Part shown: piece after piece, positions 45,769 through 57,927 of the stretch
Numbering within the stretch: position 1 is the first letter of the stretch
Layout: every line of letters starts with the position of its first letter
NCBI RefSeq assembly: GCF_000149955.1
Contig: NC_030989.1
Span: forward strand, 3,047,839-3,111,838
DNA: 64,000 bases
Direction of reading: 5' to 3'
From: Fusarium oxysporum f. sp. lycopersici 4287
Taxonomy: Eukaryota; Ascomycota; Sordariomycetes; Hypocreales; Nectriaceae
Translations under genes and position numbers: made by a program
The notes under the pieces: generated by a model
The model's database searches: none
Told to the model about the DNA's origin: nothing
Seen by the model: the letters and a program-made list of their open reading frames with translations, nothing else

Positions 45769-46377
45769 GATGAGTAAAAGCGGCCGTCTCTAGTGTGAGT
45801 TGGTGGAACGCTGTATCCCATAAAAGCACAAGATGGGACTGTAATAGTCTATTAAATAGTTCCTGCACCTCGCTACTAGGGTTGCGCTTGACCCATATCC
45901 TTGACCCCGGAAGCCCCCAGAACTAGCTGATTAATGACGTCGCATGATATGCTTTAGAAATAAGAGCGGAATCGCCAGTCCAGGAGATGGAATACTCGCA
46001 ATAGTGTGGCGAAACCCGGTGATCTAAGCGACTGCGGGGAAAGACGAACGACGACCAACCCCGCGATCTGATGACTATCAATTACTTAGATAGTATTATA
46101 GTTTGTATAATCGCGTCGTATCTCGGCTAATATCTCATACGATTCCGAGCAGGGTGACATAGCTTGGTTTGTGAGATATTAGCACCCGGTAAACATCGGC
46201 GAACTATGCCGGTCACTTTATAGCAGGTTTGCCGACTTCAGATAAGGGCGATCAGCATACTGAAATAAGGTTGAGAAGAAGGCACCAAGCTGAAGCTTTT
46301 GATGAGATTTACATGAGCTATATTAGTAGAAAGATGAACTAGACTAAATTCCTCTCCTCTAAGCCCACTCATTGTAA
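45769..46377. other. intergenic
   Basis: Promoter of the glycosidase (left) and 3' region of the GMC gene. Nothing recognised. Confidence 0.5.
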
Positions 46378-48479
46378 TCAGATACCCCAGTCCTTCTTAA
46401 TCATAGTTGCTCCATGTTCTCCCAACATGTACACTGGGCCAGCGACGTTAACGTCTGGCCCTGTAGGCATGATGCTACTGTCAATGTTTCTAAAGCCCTG
46501 CACTCCATAGACGTGAATCCGAGAGTCGACAACACCGCCGTCCTCAAGTGGAAGCATGCGATTAGTTCCAGAGGCGTGCAAATTGGGAACAGTTGTAGCC
46601 TTGATGTAGTCAAAGATGGCCTCGTCGTCATCAGAAGCAATGTTGATAACACCAGGCGCAGCCTCTCCGTGATTCGGCCCAACGGTTAGGTTTGAAAAAG
46701 CAGAATGGTCGAGGACCTTCCGTGCGTCGCGGAACGCGTTGAAGGCGATAGCGCGATCAGCAGGGTGAGTGTAGTACTGAAAGGAGTTAGTATGGAGCGA
46801 ATAATGAGAGCTATAATCACGATAACATATGTTGGGGTTGATGATTGGAGTATCGGACATGCCGCTCGACTGGATGGTGATGTTGCCCTTGGATAGAGTC
46901 GCCATGCTCGATACCGAGATGGATATATATGACTGGTCCGATGATGGTTCGTAGGTGGGATCTGGGCTATTAGGATAGAAGAAGGACTCAAACAAAAGTT
47001 TTACCGTGGATCGGTTGGTAAGTCCAGCATCGATGACGGCTTTAGCACCAATCTTTTGAAGCTTTTTTCCCGATAGCTCTGGAAAACCATTGGTAATGCC
47101 TCCGGGAGCCGTGTAGACTCCTTTGCCAGTAGTGTAATATTCCTCTTGCGAGGCTTCCACGGCCGTTGAGTTAAACATGAGCTGGTGGGCCGAAGCTTCG
47201 GGGACTACTGTGGCTGAGATGCTGTATAGGTTATGGTCCATCATGCTGCATGCTGTCAGAGTAGCGTCTCATAGCCAATGATGTTCGGTTGACTTACTGC
47301 TGTCCTGCGTTTTCATTGATCACAACAGGCTCGATATTGAAAGCATCAAGCGTGGCTTGCGGAACGATACCCTAGTCTCGTGTTAGCCTCCTATCATAGG
47401 AAGTACAAAAGAAAATATGCAGTGCTGAGGGTGTTATTACCGAGACCATCAACATTTGGGGCGACTGAAAAGTCCCTAGAGTGACGATGACCTCTTTTGA
47501 AGCGGCAATACTGCGGTGACGACCCTGAGAGTGATCAATGAAGCTGACACCAGTCGCAACGAGGACTCCAGTTGCATTCCTCGAGAACATGATCTGCTGA
47601 ACAGGGGCGTTATGAAAAATGTCGACATTGGGCCGTTTGGCGGCAGCATTGTAATAGTCGTACGCTGAACTACGTCGATACTTTGAGGTAAGAGTGGCAG
47701 TGCCTTGTTTAACGCCAACATTCTTCCCGTTGTTGAGATCTCGGACTATTGGGATGCCAATTGCCGCATAAGCATCGAGAAAGCAATGCTCGATGGCGGG
47801 ACAAGCCCCTGGTAGCCAATTTTTAGTGGGCCATTAGGGTACGCGGAAGGGTCCCAGGTCTGATACTTTTGGTTGTAACCAGTTCCATTATTGAGAGCAT
47901 TGAAGCGAGTACTCTGTTGACACTATAAGAAGAAGAGTCTGGAATAGTAGCTGACTGTGACTACCTTGATGAATGATGGATACACTTCTTCCAGCTCCAA
48001 CCTGGGTTCCCCAAGCTCAACCCAGTGATCATCGACATTGGCTGNNNNNNNNNNNNNNNNNNNNNNNNNNNNNNNNNNNNNNNNNNNNNNNNNNNNNNNN
48101 NNNNNNNNNNNNNNNNNNNNNNNNNNNNNNNNNNNNNNNNNNNNNNNNNNNNNNNNNNNNNNNNNNNNNNNNNNNNNNNNNNNNNNNNNNNNNNNNNNNN
48201 NNNNNNNNNNNNNNNNNNNNNNNNNNNNNNNNNNNNNNNNNNNNNNNNNNNNNNNNNNNNNNNNNNNNNNNNNNNNNNNNNNNNNNNNNNNNNNNNNNNN
48301 NNNNNNNNNNNNNNNNNNNNNNNNNNNNNNNNNNNNNNNNNNNNNNNNNNNNNNNNNNNNNNNNNNNNNNNNNNNNNNNNNNCCAGTAGTTTCACGTGCG
48401 ACAGACTAATTGTTATTCATTGAAGTTGCCAATTGAGGAGAGATTCACATATACCACCCACAATGATGAAATAATACAT
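46378..48479 (-). pseudogene. GMC oxidoreductase, frameshifted and crossed by an assembly gap
   Basis: FAD-dependent glucose-methanol-choline oxidoreductase. The start MYYFIIVGG lies at 48479-48455; the FAD-binding part falls in the N gap. Left of the gap are SLGNPGWSW, STRFNALNNGTG-like, DLNNGKNVGVKQG and ASKEVIVTLGTFQSPQML, then GQHMMDHN and the C-terminal NLHASGTNRMLP..GVQGFRNIDSS..NVAGPVYMLGEHGA. The catalytic His region is present. Introns at 47923-47964, 47373-47440 and 47246-47297 are canonical. Three indels break the frame: one near 47798-47803 (1 nt missing before AIEHCFLDAY) and a +1/-1 pair between 47985 and 48020. They sit close to the gap, so assembly error is an alternative to real decay. 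Confidence 0.75.
48045..48382. other. assembly gap (Ns)
   Basis: 338 undetermined bases inside the GMC oxidoreductase gene. Frames crossing it are meaningless. Confidence 1.
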
Positions 48480-49376
48480 GCTACTGAGAATAGACTCATG
48501 ATCTTGTCCTGCAATGATCGACGAGGCCTGTGACAGGAGAGTCACCAAAGTATGGTATACTTCATCTTCAGGACCGGAGGAGAGACATTGTATCGTTGAA
48601 GACGGAGAGGTGAGCCATTGCTGAGCCTTTACGTTCACGCTGTTTATAGCTTGCTTTATAGACTGTGCTCCCTATGCTTGAGGATCAGTTGATGAGAAAC
48701 ACATGATTTGAAACTTCTGGTCCCGAAGCCCCAAATTCGGCCCGTAGTTGCTTCTCATTCCGCTTTTAGCCTGAAAAACAGGCACAGAAAACCGCGTATC
48801 CATCCTTTCTCGCTTGGCGAAGGAGAAGATGAGTCCATCTTCGTAAGACGGTGGAATAGTTTCTCTGGCCAAGATCTGGACAATCTGTGTAACCATAATC
48901 AAGTGGATTAGTGTAGTATAAGGATTCAACATACTCTAAGCTCTAGTGCCAACACAGACATAACCTCCGCCCGTGTCACAATTCTGAGCTTGTTCTTCGT
49001 GAGATATGAGAACCCAGGCCGCGTATGAGACACTGTGTGATATCTTCGAATCGAGTTTCCAATAGTAGTAAGCAGCGGTGCCGATGATTCAGTCACAGCT
49101 TGCTATCACATCTTACATAGTCAACTGCCGTGCTTTAGGGATGCGGAGCGAGAATACAAGGAACAATTATATGCAGCGGTCCAGAAAACGACGGCGCCTA
49201 GCCCGTACAGAAGGAGTGCATAGGCATCCTTTTCAATCTCCCTCTAAGTTGTTCACTCAAAGCAAGGTTGTCACCGAATTATGTCAACCCAGAACGTAAT
49301 CTACCACTATGGGATCCCGCCCTGAAACGGTTCGTAGCCCATTTCATGTCCAGTCGGTGTCACTAAGATTAACTCG
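48480..49376. other. intergenic
   Basis: About 900 bp upstream of the GMC gene. Several short frames with no family features. Confidence 0.45.
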
Positions 49377-49565
49377 ATGAAGATCACAACAATCCTTCTG
49401 GACTGCGACAATACTCTTGTCCAGTCCGAGTCTCTTGCTTTCGAAGCAAATGCCGATCTCGCAAATGAGATACTCGCTGCCCAAAAAGTCGATCTGAACT
49501 TTACGGGAAGCTATTTGCAACGCGAGTTCGTTGGACAGAACTTCCAAAACATGGTAAACTACTAA
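49377..49565 (+). pseudogene. N-terminal fragment of a HAD-family phosphohydrolase
   Basis: A 62-codon frame starts with TTILLDCDNTLVQSE, the DxDxT-type nucleophile motif I of haloacid-dehalogenase-superfamily hydrolases, and continues through a cap-like helix to FVGQNFQNM. A GTAAAC donor-like site follows and an AG at 49605-49606. No continuation with motifs II-IV is found before the MFS relic, so about three quarters of the protein is missing. Taken as a truncated relic. Confidence 0.65.
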
Positions 49566-49748
49566 ATCTAAAATTCGAAACATTATATGACATTGTAGAA
49601 ACTAGACACCTATTACTAGAGGAAGTCAAAATTCGTCGTGATGCGATAGGCTCTATCCTATGGTTCAATCCAACATGTCTCCCTATGTGCCTCTCGCTGT
49701 TCTCCTCTTCAACCCTTCACGTCATTCCACCACTCAAGGTTTGCTACT

Positions 49749-50339
49749 CTAACGAGGGCTATCATTACTTTCTGCCTGATGCTTCTCCATCAGCTTGCGG
49801 GGCAGTAACAGCCACAAACAGCCAAGCACAACACTAATAGCGAGGACAATGGGCTGAAGTGTCTGTACCCCCTTTCCCTGCGCAATCGCGCCAACAGCAA
49901 AGGGCAGAATTGCGCCATCAGAGCCACCAAAAGAAGCAGCAAACCCAATAGTCCCAACATGAAGAGAGCGAGGCGTAAACTTCGGGATGAGAACAATTGC
50001 AACGGGGTACATTGGCCTTTGAATCTCAATGTTAGCTGTGCTTTTGGAAAGAAATTTTGGCGACAATGAGATGGAGACCTACCCATTGCAACTCCAATTA
50101 GTGCTGCTGCCACTGCACTCACAACCAGGTTTGGCACCAACCAAAACACCAGCTCCAAGGCGATTGTCACCCCTATATACAGGGACATGGCCCAGAACTT
50201 TCCCGATCTGCCCGTAATCGAGGATATAAAAGAGCCGTCCTATGGTCATCCCGCCCCAAAAGTCTGTTGCCACGGAGCTGCCAACTATAGCCGAGGCGTT
50301 ACGCCTCTTCTGCATAAAGACAACAACCCACATTAGCAT
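49749..50339 (-). pseudogene. C-terminal half of an MFS transporter, frameshifted
   Basis: Minus-strand fragments encode the last helices of a major-facilitator protein: VVFMQKRRNASAIVGSSVATDFWGGMTIGRL, then, in a different frame, FISSITGRSGKFWAMSLYIG and LELVFWLVPNLVVSAVAAALIGVAMG. After a degenerate intron follow PMYPVAIVLIPKFTPRSLHV, GFAASFGGSDGAILPFAVGAIAQ and the final helix LGCLWLLLPRKL. The frame changes near 50230 and the intron donor no longer fits the exon phase. The first six helices are absent. A truncated, broken copy. Confidence 0.7.
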
Positions 50340-50377
50340 AGAAATTTAACTATTATAGATATCTGGTTCTCTTCTAT

Positions 50378-50965
50378 TTATGAATCGCTTAAAAGCTTGA
50401 AAGCGATATCATCTGCCCGCTTGTCTAGCTTCATCGCCGCAATAGCTGTTAATAATACCATTTCTACATAGTATACATCGCAAGGTACAAACAGAAGGAG
50501 CTGTTTCTCACGATGGTTCAAAATGCCACCGGACTTGATTGTAGCAACCTTTTCACCAGACGTCTTATATAAGGACAACCCAGACCCTAACAAAGAGTCG
50601 CCCTTCCATACCAGCCGGCCATAACTTGGAGATTCAACGATGAACTTGGTACCGGTGGTACTATTTCGGATGGAGAACTGCGAGCCGTGTAGGGACAAGT
50701 GCATAGATAAGCCCATAAAAGCGGCTTTGCATTCTCCGACAACTTGTTGCGGATTCGGTTCGCCTCGGTATAGGATAATTGTTTTCTTGCTTGTCTGAAT
50801 CGTGTATACTGCGAGGCCGTCTTGGGGTTGGTCGATAGGGGAGACATTGGTTGTGTCTGAGTCTTGCGAGCTCTGGCGGAGTATGAAATGATGTGTTGGG
50901 CTAGGTTGAGTGCTGCTCGTTGAAGAGGATGTATAGTAAAGCAATTTGTTTGCGAGTTCGTTCAT
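50378..50965 (-). CDS. small conserved-looking protein, possibly tubby/LURP-one-like fold
   Basis: One exon, 195 residues, ATG at 50965. The first 50 residues are Ser/Thr/Gln-rich. The rest is beta-rich with a closing helix: VVGECKAAFMGLSMHLSL, GTKFIVESPSYGRLVWKGD, SGLSLYKTSGEKVATIKSGG and KQLLLFVPCDVYYVEMVLLTAIAAMKLDKR. This layout (beta strands, WKxD, then a long C-terminal hydrophobic helix) resembles fungal members of the tubby-C-terminal-like group, by memory only. No signal peptide. Role unknown. Confidence 0.65.
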   Translation of the reverse strand: MNELANKLLYYTSSSTSSTQPSPTHHFILRQSSQDSDTTNVSPIDQPQDGLAVYTIQTSKKTIILYRGEPNPQQVVGECKAAFMGLSMHLSLHGSQFSIRNSTTGTKFIVESPSYGRLVWKGDSLLGSGLSLYKTSGEKVATIKSGGILNHREKQLLLFVPCDVYYVEMVLLTAIAAMKLDKRADDIAFKLLSDS

Positions 50966-52414
50966 TGTGAGGTGGAATGATGGCAGTTTGGAGAGTGGGC
51001 GTTGTATTTGATGTCGTGGATCATTTGAGAGTCAGTGTTAACGAGCCTTAAGTAACCTATAAAAGTGGCTGTGCTCACTACCCTTGTTTATTTTACCACA
51101 CGATTACGTTGTTGAACTTTGTAGAAATGAGGCGAAGCTAATTTAGCTTTCCTTAAAAGGTAATACAACCGTGAGGCTGAGGCCATGGTTGTCACAACTA
51201 ACCTACTTCAGTAAGTTCTGGTATAATAATAGTTAATATCATGATATGATTGCAATTTTATCACCCTACTACAAGCCAGGTCCGGCGTGTGGATGTACTG
51301 CATGCTGGAGAGCTTCTTCCGCTTGCATGTCAGTTGTCATTGGTCTCTTCGCCAAACAAGATCCGTGCCTGCGAATCAGACTTTATTAGCATAAAGGGCG
51401 TCATATCGGAATAATAACCAGTAGATTGGCGTTCTATTTTGGCTGATATAACTAGGTACTAACAGAGATTTAATCTGAAACATAGTGTGTATAACTTTCT
51501 GTAGGTCTGTTTGAACGACCAGCACCTCTTCCTCCCGTTGCTGCATTGGCTTTTCTGTGTCGAGAAGAATCTTGTCCTAAAGACTTGAGAGCTAAAGTTG
51601 TATGTTGAGTAATGCTTCCGCTTCTGATGCCCCTTCACTTTAGCTATTAAGGGCAGAGACGGGATGCCTAACTGGTGGGAGCTTTTAGGAAAGTGGCGTC
51701 TGGAGGACTGAGGGTGTAGCTGTGAAGGTGGCCGAAGGGTATGGCTCACTCCAATGACCTAGAGAGCTGGTTGGGAGGAGGCATGGAATTATTGAATAGG
51801 GACCTAATCTGCCTATAAACGCTTGCCAAAGTGCCTCCTTCCGCCGACTGAGGAAGGGCTCGCTGGTCCATTGAACACCAATGCTCCCATAAAGGAATGG
51901 AGGAGATATATACTGCATTGAAAGTTCCAGCTTATTTCTTATGGAATGAGGAAGTACGAGAATCGTATCCTACCTTTGAATCATTTTTTATGTGTTCAAA
52001 ATGAAGATTGGCGAAGTGTGCTTATGCGTAGCTAACTTGAATCATGAGGTCCAAGATCTTACTATGCCAACCTCTCTCTTTACCGACGACATTCGACTTC
52101 CGAACCTGGATCACCTTACTCTACCAAATTCTAACGATAAGTGTCAAATATGACGCCACGCTTGTGTATCGGATGAGTTTACCTGCTTAATTACGCAGCA
52201 AGCATAAAGGATGAGACATCAACTGCGCGATGGCAAGAGCAGAAGCTGTCAGTGAAATGCCTGAAATCATAAAACATCAGTCACAAGCAACAAATTCACC
52301 AACATAAGCTGTATGAGACTAGGAGTTCCTGCTGTGGTTTGGAAAATCTAAGTGCTGATCCCCCTGGAGCTAATGCCCATTCTGCTAAATCGATCTCGCT
52401 CTCCGAATAACTTA
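50966..52414. other. intergenic
   Basis: About 1.4 kb. Short minus-strand frames at 51459-51918 have no recognised content. Confidence 0.45.
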
Positions 52415-53491
52415 TTATGTTTCTACTGCCGAGTAGTGGGGCTTTTCAGATATACCACGTCCCTCCTCTGTGTTCAACCCAGCTAACTCATAAATCAGTA
52501 TTCCTCGGGCAGAAAGAGCACTCGCCATCAACCGAATCACTATAATCGCTGAATCCCTCACACTTATAAAGACCAAACTTGAAAGAATGAGAGTCCCGAA
52601 GAATGCCTGTAGCGCATCCCCAATAAAAAGAGCAGATACCAACACCAGAAACCAGCCATTGTGCCTGTCGCTTTTCTTGACCTCGAACCTAGTCTGCCAG
52701 GGAGTAGGTGTGAGCTCAGCCCAGAGTCTATGCCACAGTGTACCTCGATTGTTGTTTTCTCCGCTTCCTCCTCTTCCTTCCACAGAGATTCTTAATCTGG
52801 CAGCCAAGTATCCGACTAGATGTATGACCAGAGCTGCAGCGGTCCACATAGCAGGAAGATAGTCCTGTTGGGGGGAAAATGTACAGACTGCCCATACGCT
52901 AAGCTGATATGCGAGGTAGGCATTATTGGCAACGGCTCCACTAGCAATAGTATACTCTAGTATAGAGACAATAGTGGGTGCCCAGACTGATTGAGATTTG
53001 CCAAAATTGGTATGAAATGGATCGGTACCCGCTGTGGTGATGAAGTCGTCGTAATCTGTTGCTGTAAGAGGACGCACTCCGGAACTGGACATTGAAAGCA
53101 GAAAGGCAAGCCCAGGACGACGATATGCCAGCACCGCAGTGTCGAGATACGATGCACTCAGCAATTGAAGAACTGTAGGCGCGAAACCGAGGATGACAGC
53201 AGCTGAGGCAAGTTCAGCCTTGCGATACTCGGGCATGGTTTCTAGGACGCAGCCTATTACGTTATAGCCTGCTCCTTGATCTGTGTTGGAACGATTCCTG
53301 TAGTCATTCAGCTGCTTGGTGCAGTTATCCCTAAGCTGATCCTGGATGAGGTGCTCCCAGGCCGGGAAGAAGTGCTCATACTGAGTGTAAGAGCGCGCTG
53401 TTGCGGCTGTGGGTGTGATGCAGTAACAAAGAATGATTGTAGCTGTGAGAAGATAGCCTAGATGGCCTTGCTTCCCTCCATAGACGGCCAT
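52415..53491 (-). CDS. orphan multi-pass membrane protein
   Basis: One exon, 358 residues, ATG at 53491. An N-terminal hydrophobic segment (LLTATIILCYCITPTAATA) may be a signal anchor. A loop with two Cys follows (DNCTKQLNDY, GCVLETM), then about five further helices (AAVILGFAPTVLQLLSA, VSILEYTIASGAVANNAYLAY, AALVIHLVGYLAA, GWFLVLVSALFIGDALQAFFG, ILSSLVFISV). The cytosolic tail is EEGRGISEKPHY. Proteins of this plan are common, uncharacterised fungal membrane proteins; I know no function. Confidence 0.7.
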   Translation of the reverse strand: MAVYGGKQGHLGYLLTATIILCYCITPTAATARSYTQYEHFFPAWEHLIQDQLRDNCTKQLNDYRNRSNTDQGAGYNVIGCVLETMPEYRKAELASAAVILGFAPTVLQLLSASYLDTAVLAYRRPGLAFLLSMSSSGVRPLTATDYDDFITTAGTDPFHTNFGKSQSVWAPTIVSILEYTIASGAVANNAYLAYQLSVWAVCTFSPQQDYLPAMWTAAALVIHLVGYLAARLRISVEGRGGSGENNNRGTLWHRLWAELTPTPWQTRFEVKKSDRHNGWFLVLVSALFIGDALQAFFGTLILSSLVFISVRDSAIIVIRLMASALSARGILIYELAGLNTEEGRGISEKPHYSAVET

Positions 53492-55893
53492 TGTAGCTAA
53501 TCGGAAAAACTTTGGTGGGAAATTAAAAGTCAGATGCTACTCAAATGGCCAGAGAGAGCTAGATCTTATTATACAATCAGCTGCCCAGCCCCTCTATATC
53601 GTAGAACCCTGCCGTGTTGACAAGCGAGGGTACAAAGATGTGACAGTTGAGATGTAAGCCTGCATAATTTGTAAGCGCTGAGGCTGCCGACCACACAATA
53701 TGATAAAAACCAACAAGGGATACTACACTAATGGCAGTTGAGTCATATATCTCAACACAATACGGATAAACAAGCCAATTGAAAGAGTTATATTTCTTAA
53801 CATTGTATCCAACAGCATCCTCCTGGCACAACCGAGCTAATCAACCTAAATCTGGCTTGGAAAGCACGGAAAAGCCGGCACGAATAGCTCGCTTACGTAT
53901 CCATTGGCAGTTAGATCAAAAGAGCCAACAGTTCTGGATGGATGGAAGTCCAGGAAACAGCTCCATAGTCCCGTCCCATTCTATTGAGAGGATACAGGGA
54001 TTTGTTTCCGTTGATGCCTATTCCCGATAACCCCGTCCGCAATTTGAGCTAGTAAGGTCAGCATACACATCGCAGGCCAAAGTCTGCTAGAAATCTTGGC
54101 CTCTACCCATTGTTTTCACCAAGGCCCGGCCCGTAGCGCCTAATTTGGCCAGGGTTAGCTAACTGCACCCACCACACGATTGGATGAGCAAGAAACGCTC
54201 GTGTCAAATCCCATGAACAAATCGACCAAAAATGTCTCGCCGGACAATTAAATCCTCCCTTGACGATGTTCACCTAGTTTCAACCTGATGAGTCAATTGA
54301 GTGGGAAGCCTGATAGAAAGCTGAATCGGACCGACATATACATATATTGATAATCACCATTACCATAGATACATCAAGATTCTTAAAAACCAAAAAGGGA
54401 TGCGATTGTAGTGGCTCGGTTCTTCTTCCCCTGACGGTGGGAAACCCAAGAAGCTCCGATGCCGGTTTTCTGAGTCGCCCTAATGACCAGGCACTGGCCA
54501 CCACAAAAGTGGATTATAAATAACAGACATTCGAGGAATTTCTCTGAGTGGTCACCGTAATGCCATACCTTCTTTTCAAGAAGTTTAAATTCAGCCTCTC
54601 AATTACCCTTAATCTATGCTTTTCGTAAAGCAGTATTAGTCCACATTTCACAGAATACCTAGCTACTACTTTCTAGCAGTTATTAAAATAAGTAACTGCT
54701 ACGGCCCTAGCGGTTACGTCAGGTGTACCCCACAAAAACTCATGCAAGACGTCAGCCGCAGGGGATCTACCTTACCTACATCAACCAACCAACCAACCAA
54801 CACTCTCATCATGTTGGAACGACGAATGTTGGAACGCAGCGCTCCAGGAACGGTTCATCCCCAGGACTCATCATTCCTTACATAATCACTTTAGTATATA
54901 AAATACAGTCATTAGCACTTTTATAGAACTTAGCTCACTAGCTATCAATAAGACTTCTTTACATCAACAAGCCTAACACGCATTACTTGATCATAAAGAG
55001 ACGTGACACTTCGCATCGCTCAGCATCACGACCTACGTTATCTGCCAACATAAACCTAGAACGGACTAGTTTATCCCTTGGAAACCACAACCGTCACACC
55101 TGCAGTATAGGCTAGACCCCGACTATATTAATAAAGATGCTTTTATGAGTTATATCCTTATTATCCCAACTAACTAAACCTGGCATTACCTGCTAACCAC
55201 TAGCTGCCTTATTATGATTATAAAGCTGAATAATAAATTATATTAGCATAGTATCTCAATTCTTAGCACTATTAACTAGAAACCGGCATATTATATTAGA
55301 TATAATTTTAAAGTAATCTACGTTCTCCTCCTTAGCCCTTTTAGAAACAACCGCTAATAAAATACACTGTCCTTCCATAGCCTTTCATCACATCTATTAT
55401 TAATCGTCACTGACTTTTTACCACGTTCTAGCCCCAGATCCCATCCATGTTCATTGTAGAGTTTACGCTCAGCTATGTAGCTCACAATGTGTCCAGGAAT
55501 TGAGTATAATTTACCGTGAGAAATGACGTCAATATCATATTTGTGTTCCCATCTGGACTACCTATAGTAGAGCTCCTCTCCCGTCTATTATTTTGTGAGC
55601 GCTATTGCCCCAGTGTGGCGATGAAATCTAACAAGTCTTGCATCCTGCTGCCATTCTCGACCGCCTTCCTAAACGATGGGTTGGCTGATTACCCCGCCCC
55701 CCAAACTATGCTGACCACTTTGGGTGATGTTTCAGGACCATAGACAGATTACTCATATGGCTAAGATCGCTTGAACAAGAGGCGCAAAGTCTGTTGTATA
55801 TGAACTCCCCCGTGCGCCTCCAACGTACCTCATTGCAGCCGATATAACAGCCACTCCAAGGCCACATAATGTCTTTCCGAGTTAAAAAAGCCA
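53492..55893. other. long AT-rich intergenic region
   Basis: About 2.4 kb. It includes a (CAAC)5 microsatellite at 54782-54801 and a TA-rich stretch at about 55125-55330. No gene recognised. Confidence 0.5.
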
Positions 55894-57927
55894 TTGGAAA
55901 CCACGCCATGCCAGCCAACAGGACCTCCATGTCCAGTGTGTCGTTCACTAGTCCTGGAATATGACACAACAATTAGAGGCTTGACTATACCTATGAGCGG
56001 CCTCAAGGAGTCAGCCAATGCTACTCCATGTTACACTTGTGCTCTCTTATGGGAGGCGATTAGCACAACTGTGAAAGAAGAAACAGCTATGCCAGAGGTG
56101 CTATATGAATCAATACTCGTCGAAAGCAAACCGCCAAAACACCCAGGGCCTATGGTTATCCACCTTTATCCTGATCCCGTTGCACATGCGATCAGTGAAA
56201 AGACTTTTCAGCTATATACAACTGATGGTAGGTTATGTAAGTCCCTGCCTGAAAAGCACGATATCTGACAGAATGCAGATGACTTGTCTTTACCCTGGGA
56301 CTTGATCGGCCAGGGTTATCATATACCAGAATACGGGTTATCCCCAAGCTGTGTGTCATTGGCGCGCGAGTGGCTCAACGCATGTGGCCACGCCCAAGGA
56401 AAACATGCGAACTGTACCAAGACCACCATTTCAACGCTACCAACGCGGGTTATATCGGTTGGAAATGACAGAGCATCGCCAAGGCTTGTGGTTACTGAGC
56501 CAAACCAGCAAGCACACTATGCAGCTCTGAGCCACTGCTGGGGAGGAAGCACGCCGACAATGACCACTTTATCTAATCTAGAAGTATACACTATTTCGCT
56601 CCCTAGCGATCTTCCACAAACTTTTGAAGATGCTCTAAGAGTGGCTCGAGCGCTGGAGATACCGTACATATGGATAGACTCCTTATGTATTATCCAGGAT
56701 TCTCCAGCGGACTGGGAACGTGAGGCCTCGCGAATGGCTCAAGTATATGCCAACGCCTATGTGACCATATTTGCCGATGCTGCGCCGGACAGCATTTCTG
56801 GCTTTTTGTCGCCACCGCCACGAAAGGCTCCACAAAGGTTCGTTGTGCCATGCAAGAATGACCAGCCCAGCTCAGGGGTCGTACATATCCGAGAGCGTGG
56901 GTTCCTAGCCCAGCAACTCCCGTATCATACATGGAATAGTAGAAGAAGTGGTTCAGGTCAAAGCAAGCTATCAACGCGAGGTTGGGTGTTTCAGGAACGG
57001 TTACTGTCACCGCGGACCCTCCACTTTTCGCAGAACGAGATGGCTTGGGAATGCAGATCTGTCTGCGAGTGCGAATGCTCAGCGACATCTCTGAGGACCC
57101 TTCGTACCACAAGCGTCATGAAGCATTTCCTTCATCCTCAAGATCCCGATGTTTCTTTGGCTGAGGCGAATTGGAGATCTGAAATCGTCCCGGCATATAC
57201 GGAACTAGACCTCACCTTTGCGACTGATCGACTGCCTGCCATCCAAGGCCTGGCTAACGCTACCCAAAGGCTCAGAAGTAATGACGAATACATTTCTGGA
57301 CTTTGGCGAAAAACCATAAAGGCCGACCTTTTGTGGTATAGAAATGCAGCTGATGGTAATAATCGAAGAATCAAGGATGGGGGTGCTCCAACATGGTCGT
57401 GGGGATCTGTCACTGGGCCAATTTATTACACAGACAGGGTCACACCTAGTGACTCGAATTTGCAGATCTTGGACATCATAACCAGCGAGGAGCAAGCTCC
57501 GGTCCTTGTTGTCCGGGGCCATCTCGTTAAAGTGAAACTCGACGATCCTTACAGTGACAATGTGTCCTTGGGTCCGGATGACGAGCTAAGAGTGGAATGG
57601 GATTGCGTGGGGGGTCTACCCAAGTCTAACAAAACATCGCAGTATTTCTTGGTATTTGAGGCAGATGATGGAGGACCATTTGGCTTGTTACTCAATGTCG
57701 ACCGAACCGATCCACCGGCTCAGCAATTTCGAAGAGTCGGATATGTCCACGGGCATAGCATCTCAAAGTGGCGTCGCTCATGGGGTAGTGGTGGTTGGGT
57801 GTCTAGTCCGGCTAGCAGTGCGTCTGACACCTCTGGTGGAATATGGGAGGATGCCAGTAGGGATGGGGCAAGAGAGTGGGTTGATGAAATATTTAAGGGC
57901 GAACCTACAACCTTTAGATTGATCTAG
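55894..57927 (+). CDS. HET-domain protein (start unresolved)
   Basis: Heterokaryon-incompatibility-domain protein; such proteins trigger or modulate cell death on non-self fusion. Exon 2 (56279-57927) carries the HET core: YAALSHCWGG, LPQTFEDALRVARALEIPYIWIDSLCIIQD, DWEREASRMAQVYANAYVTIFA and STRGWVFQERLLSPRTLHF. The C-terminal GGAPTWSWGSVTG is the usual end block. Exon 1 (to 56236) encodes an N-terminal CxxC segment PCPVCRSLVLEYD and CYTCALLWEA. The intron is 42 nt (GTAAGT..CAG). The frame extends left only to a TAA at 55867 and has no ATG before the CxxC motif, so the true start is in an unseen upstream exon or has been lost. Confidence 0.82.

Noticed and set aside
47961..48423. Long frames across the N run
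   Set aside because: Undetermined bases cannot be translated; the apparent proteins are artefacts.
54782..54801. (CAAC)5 repeat as telomeric or CRISPR-like sequence
   Set aside because: A simple tetranucleotide microsatellite; fungal telomeres are TTAGGG and there are no spacers.
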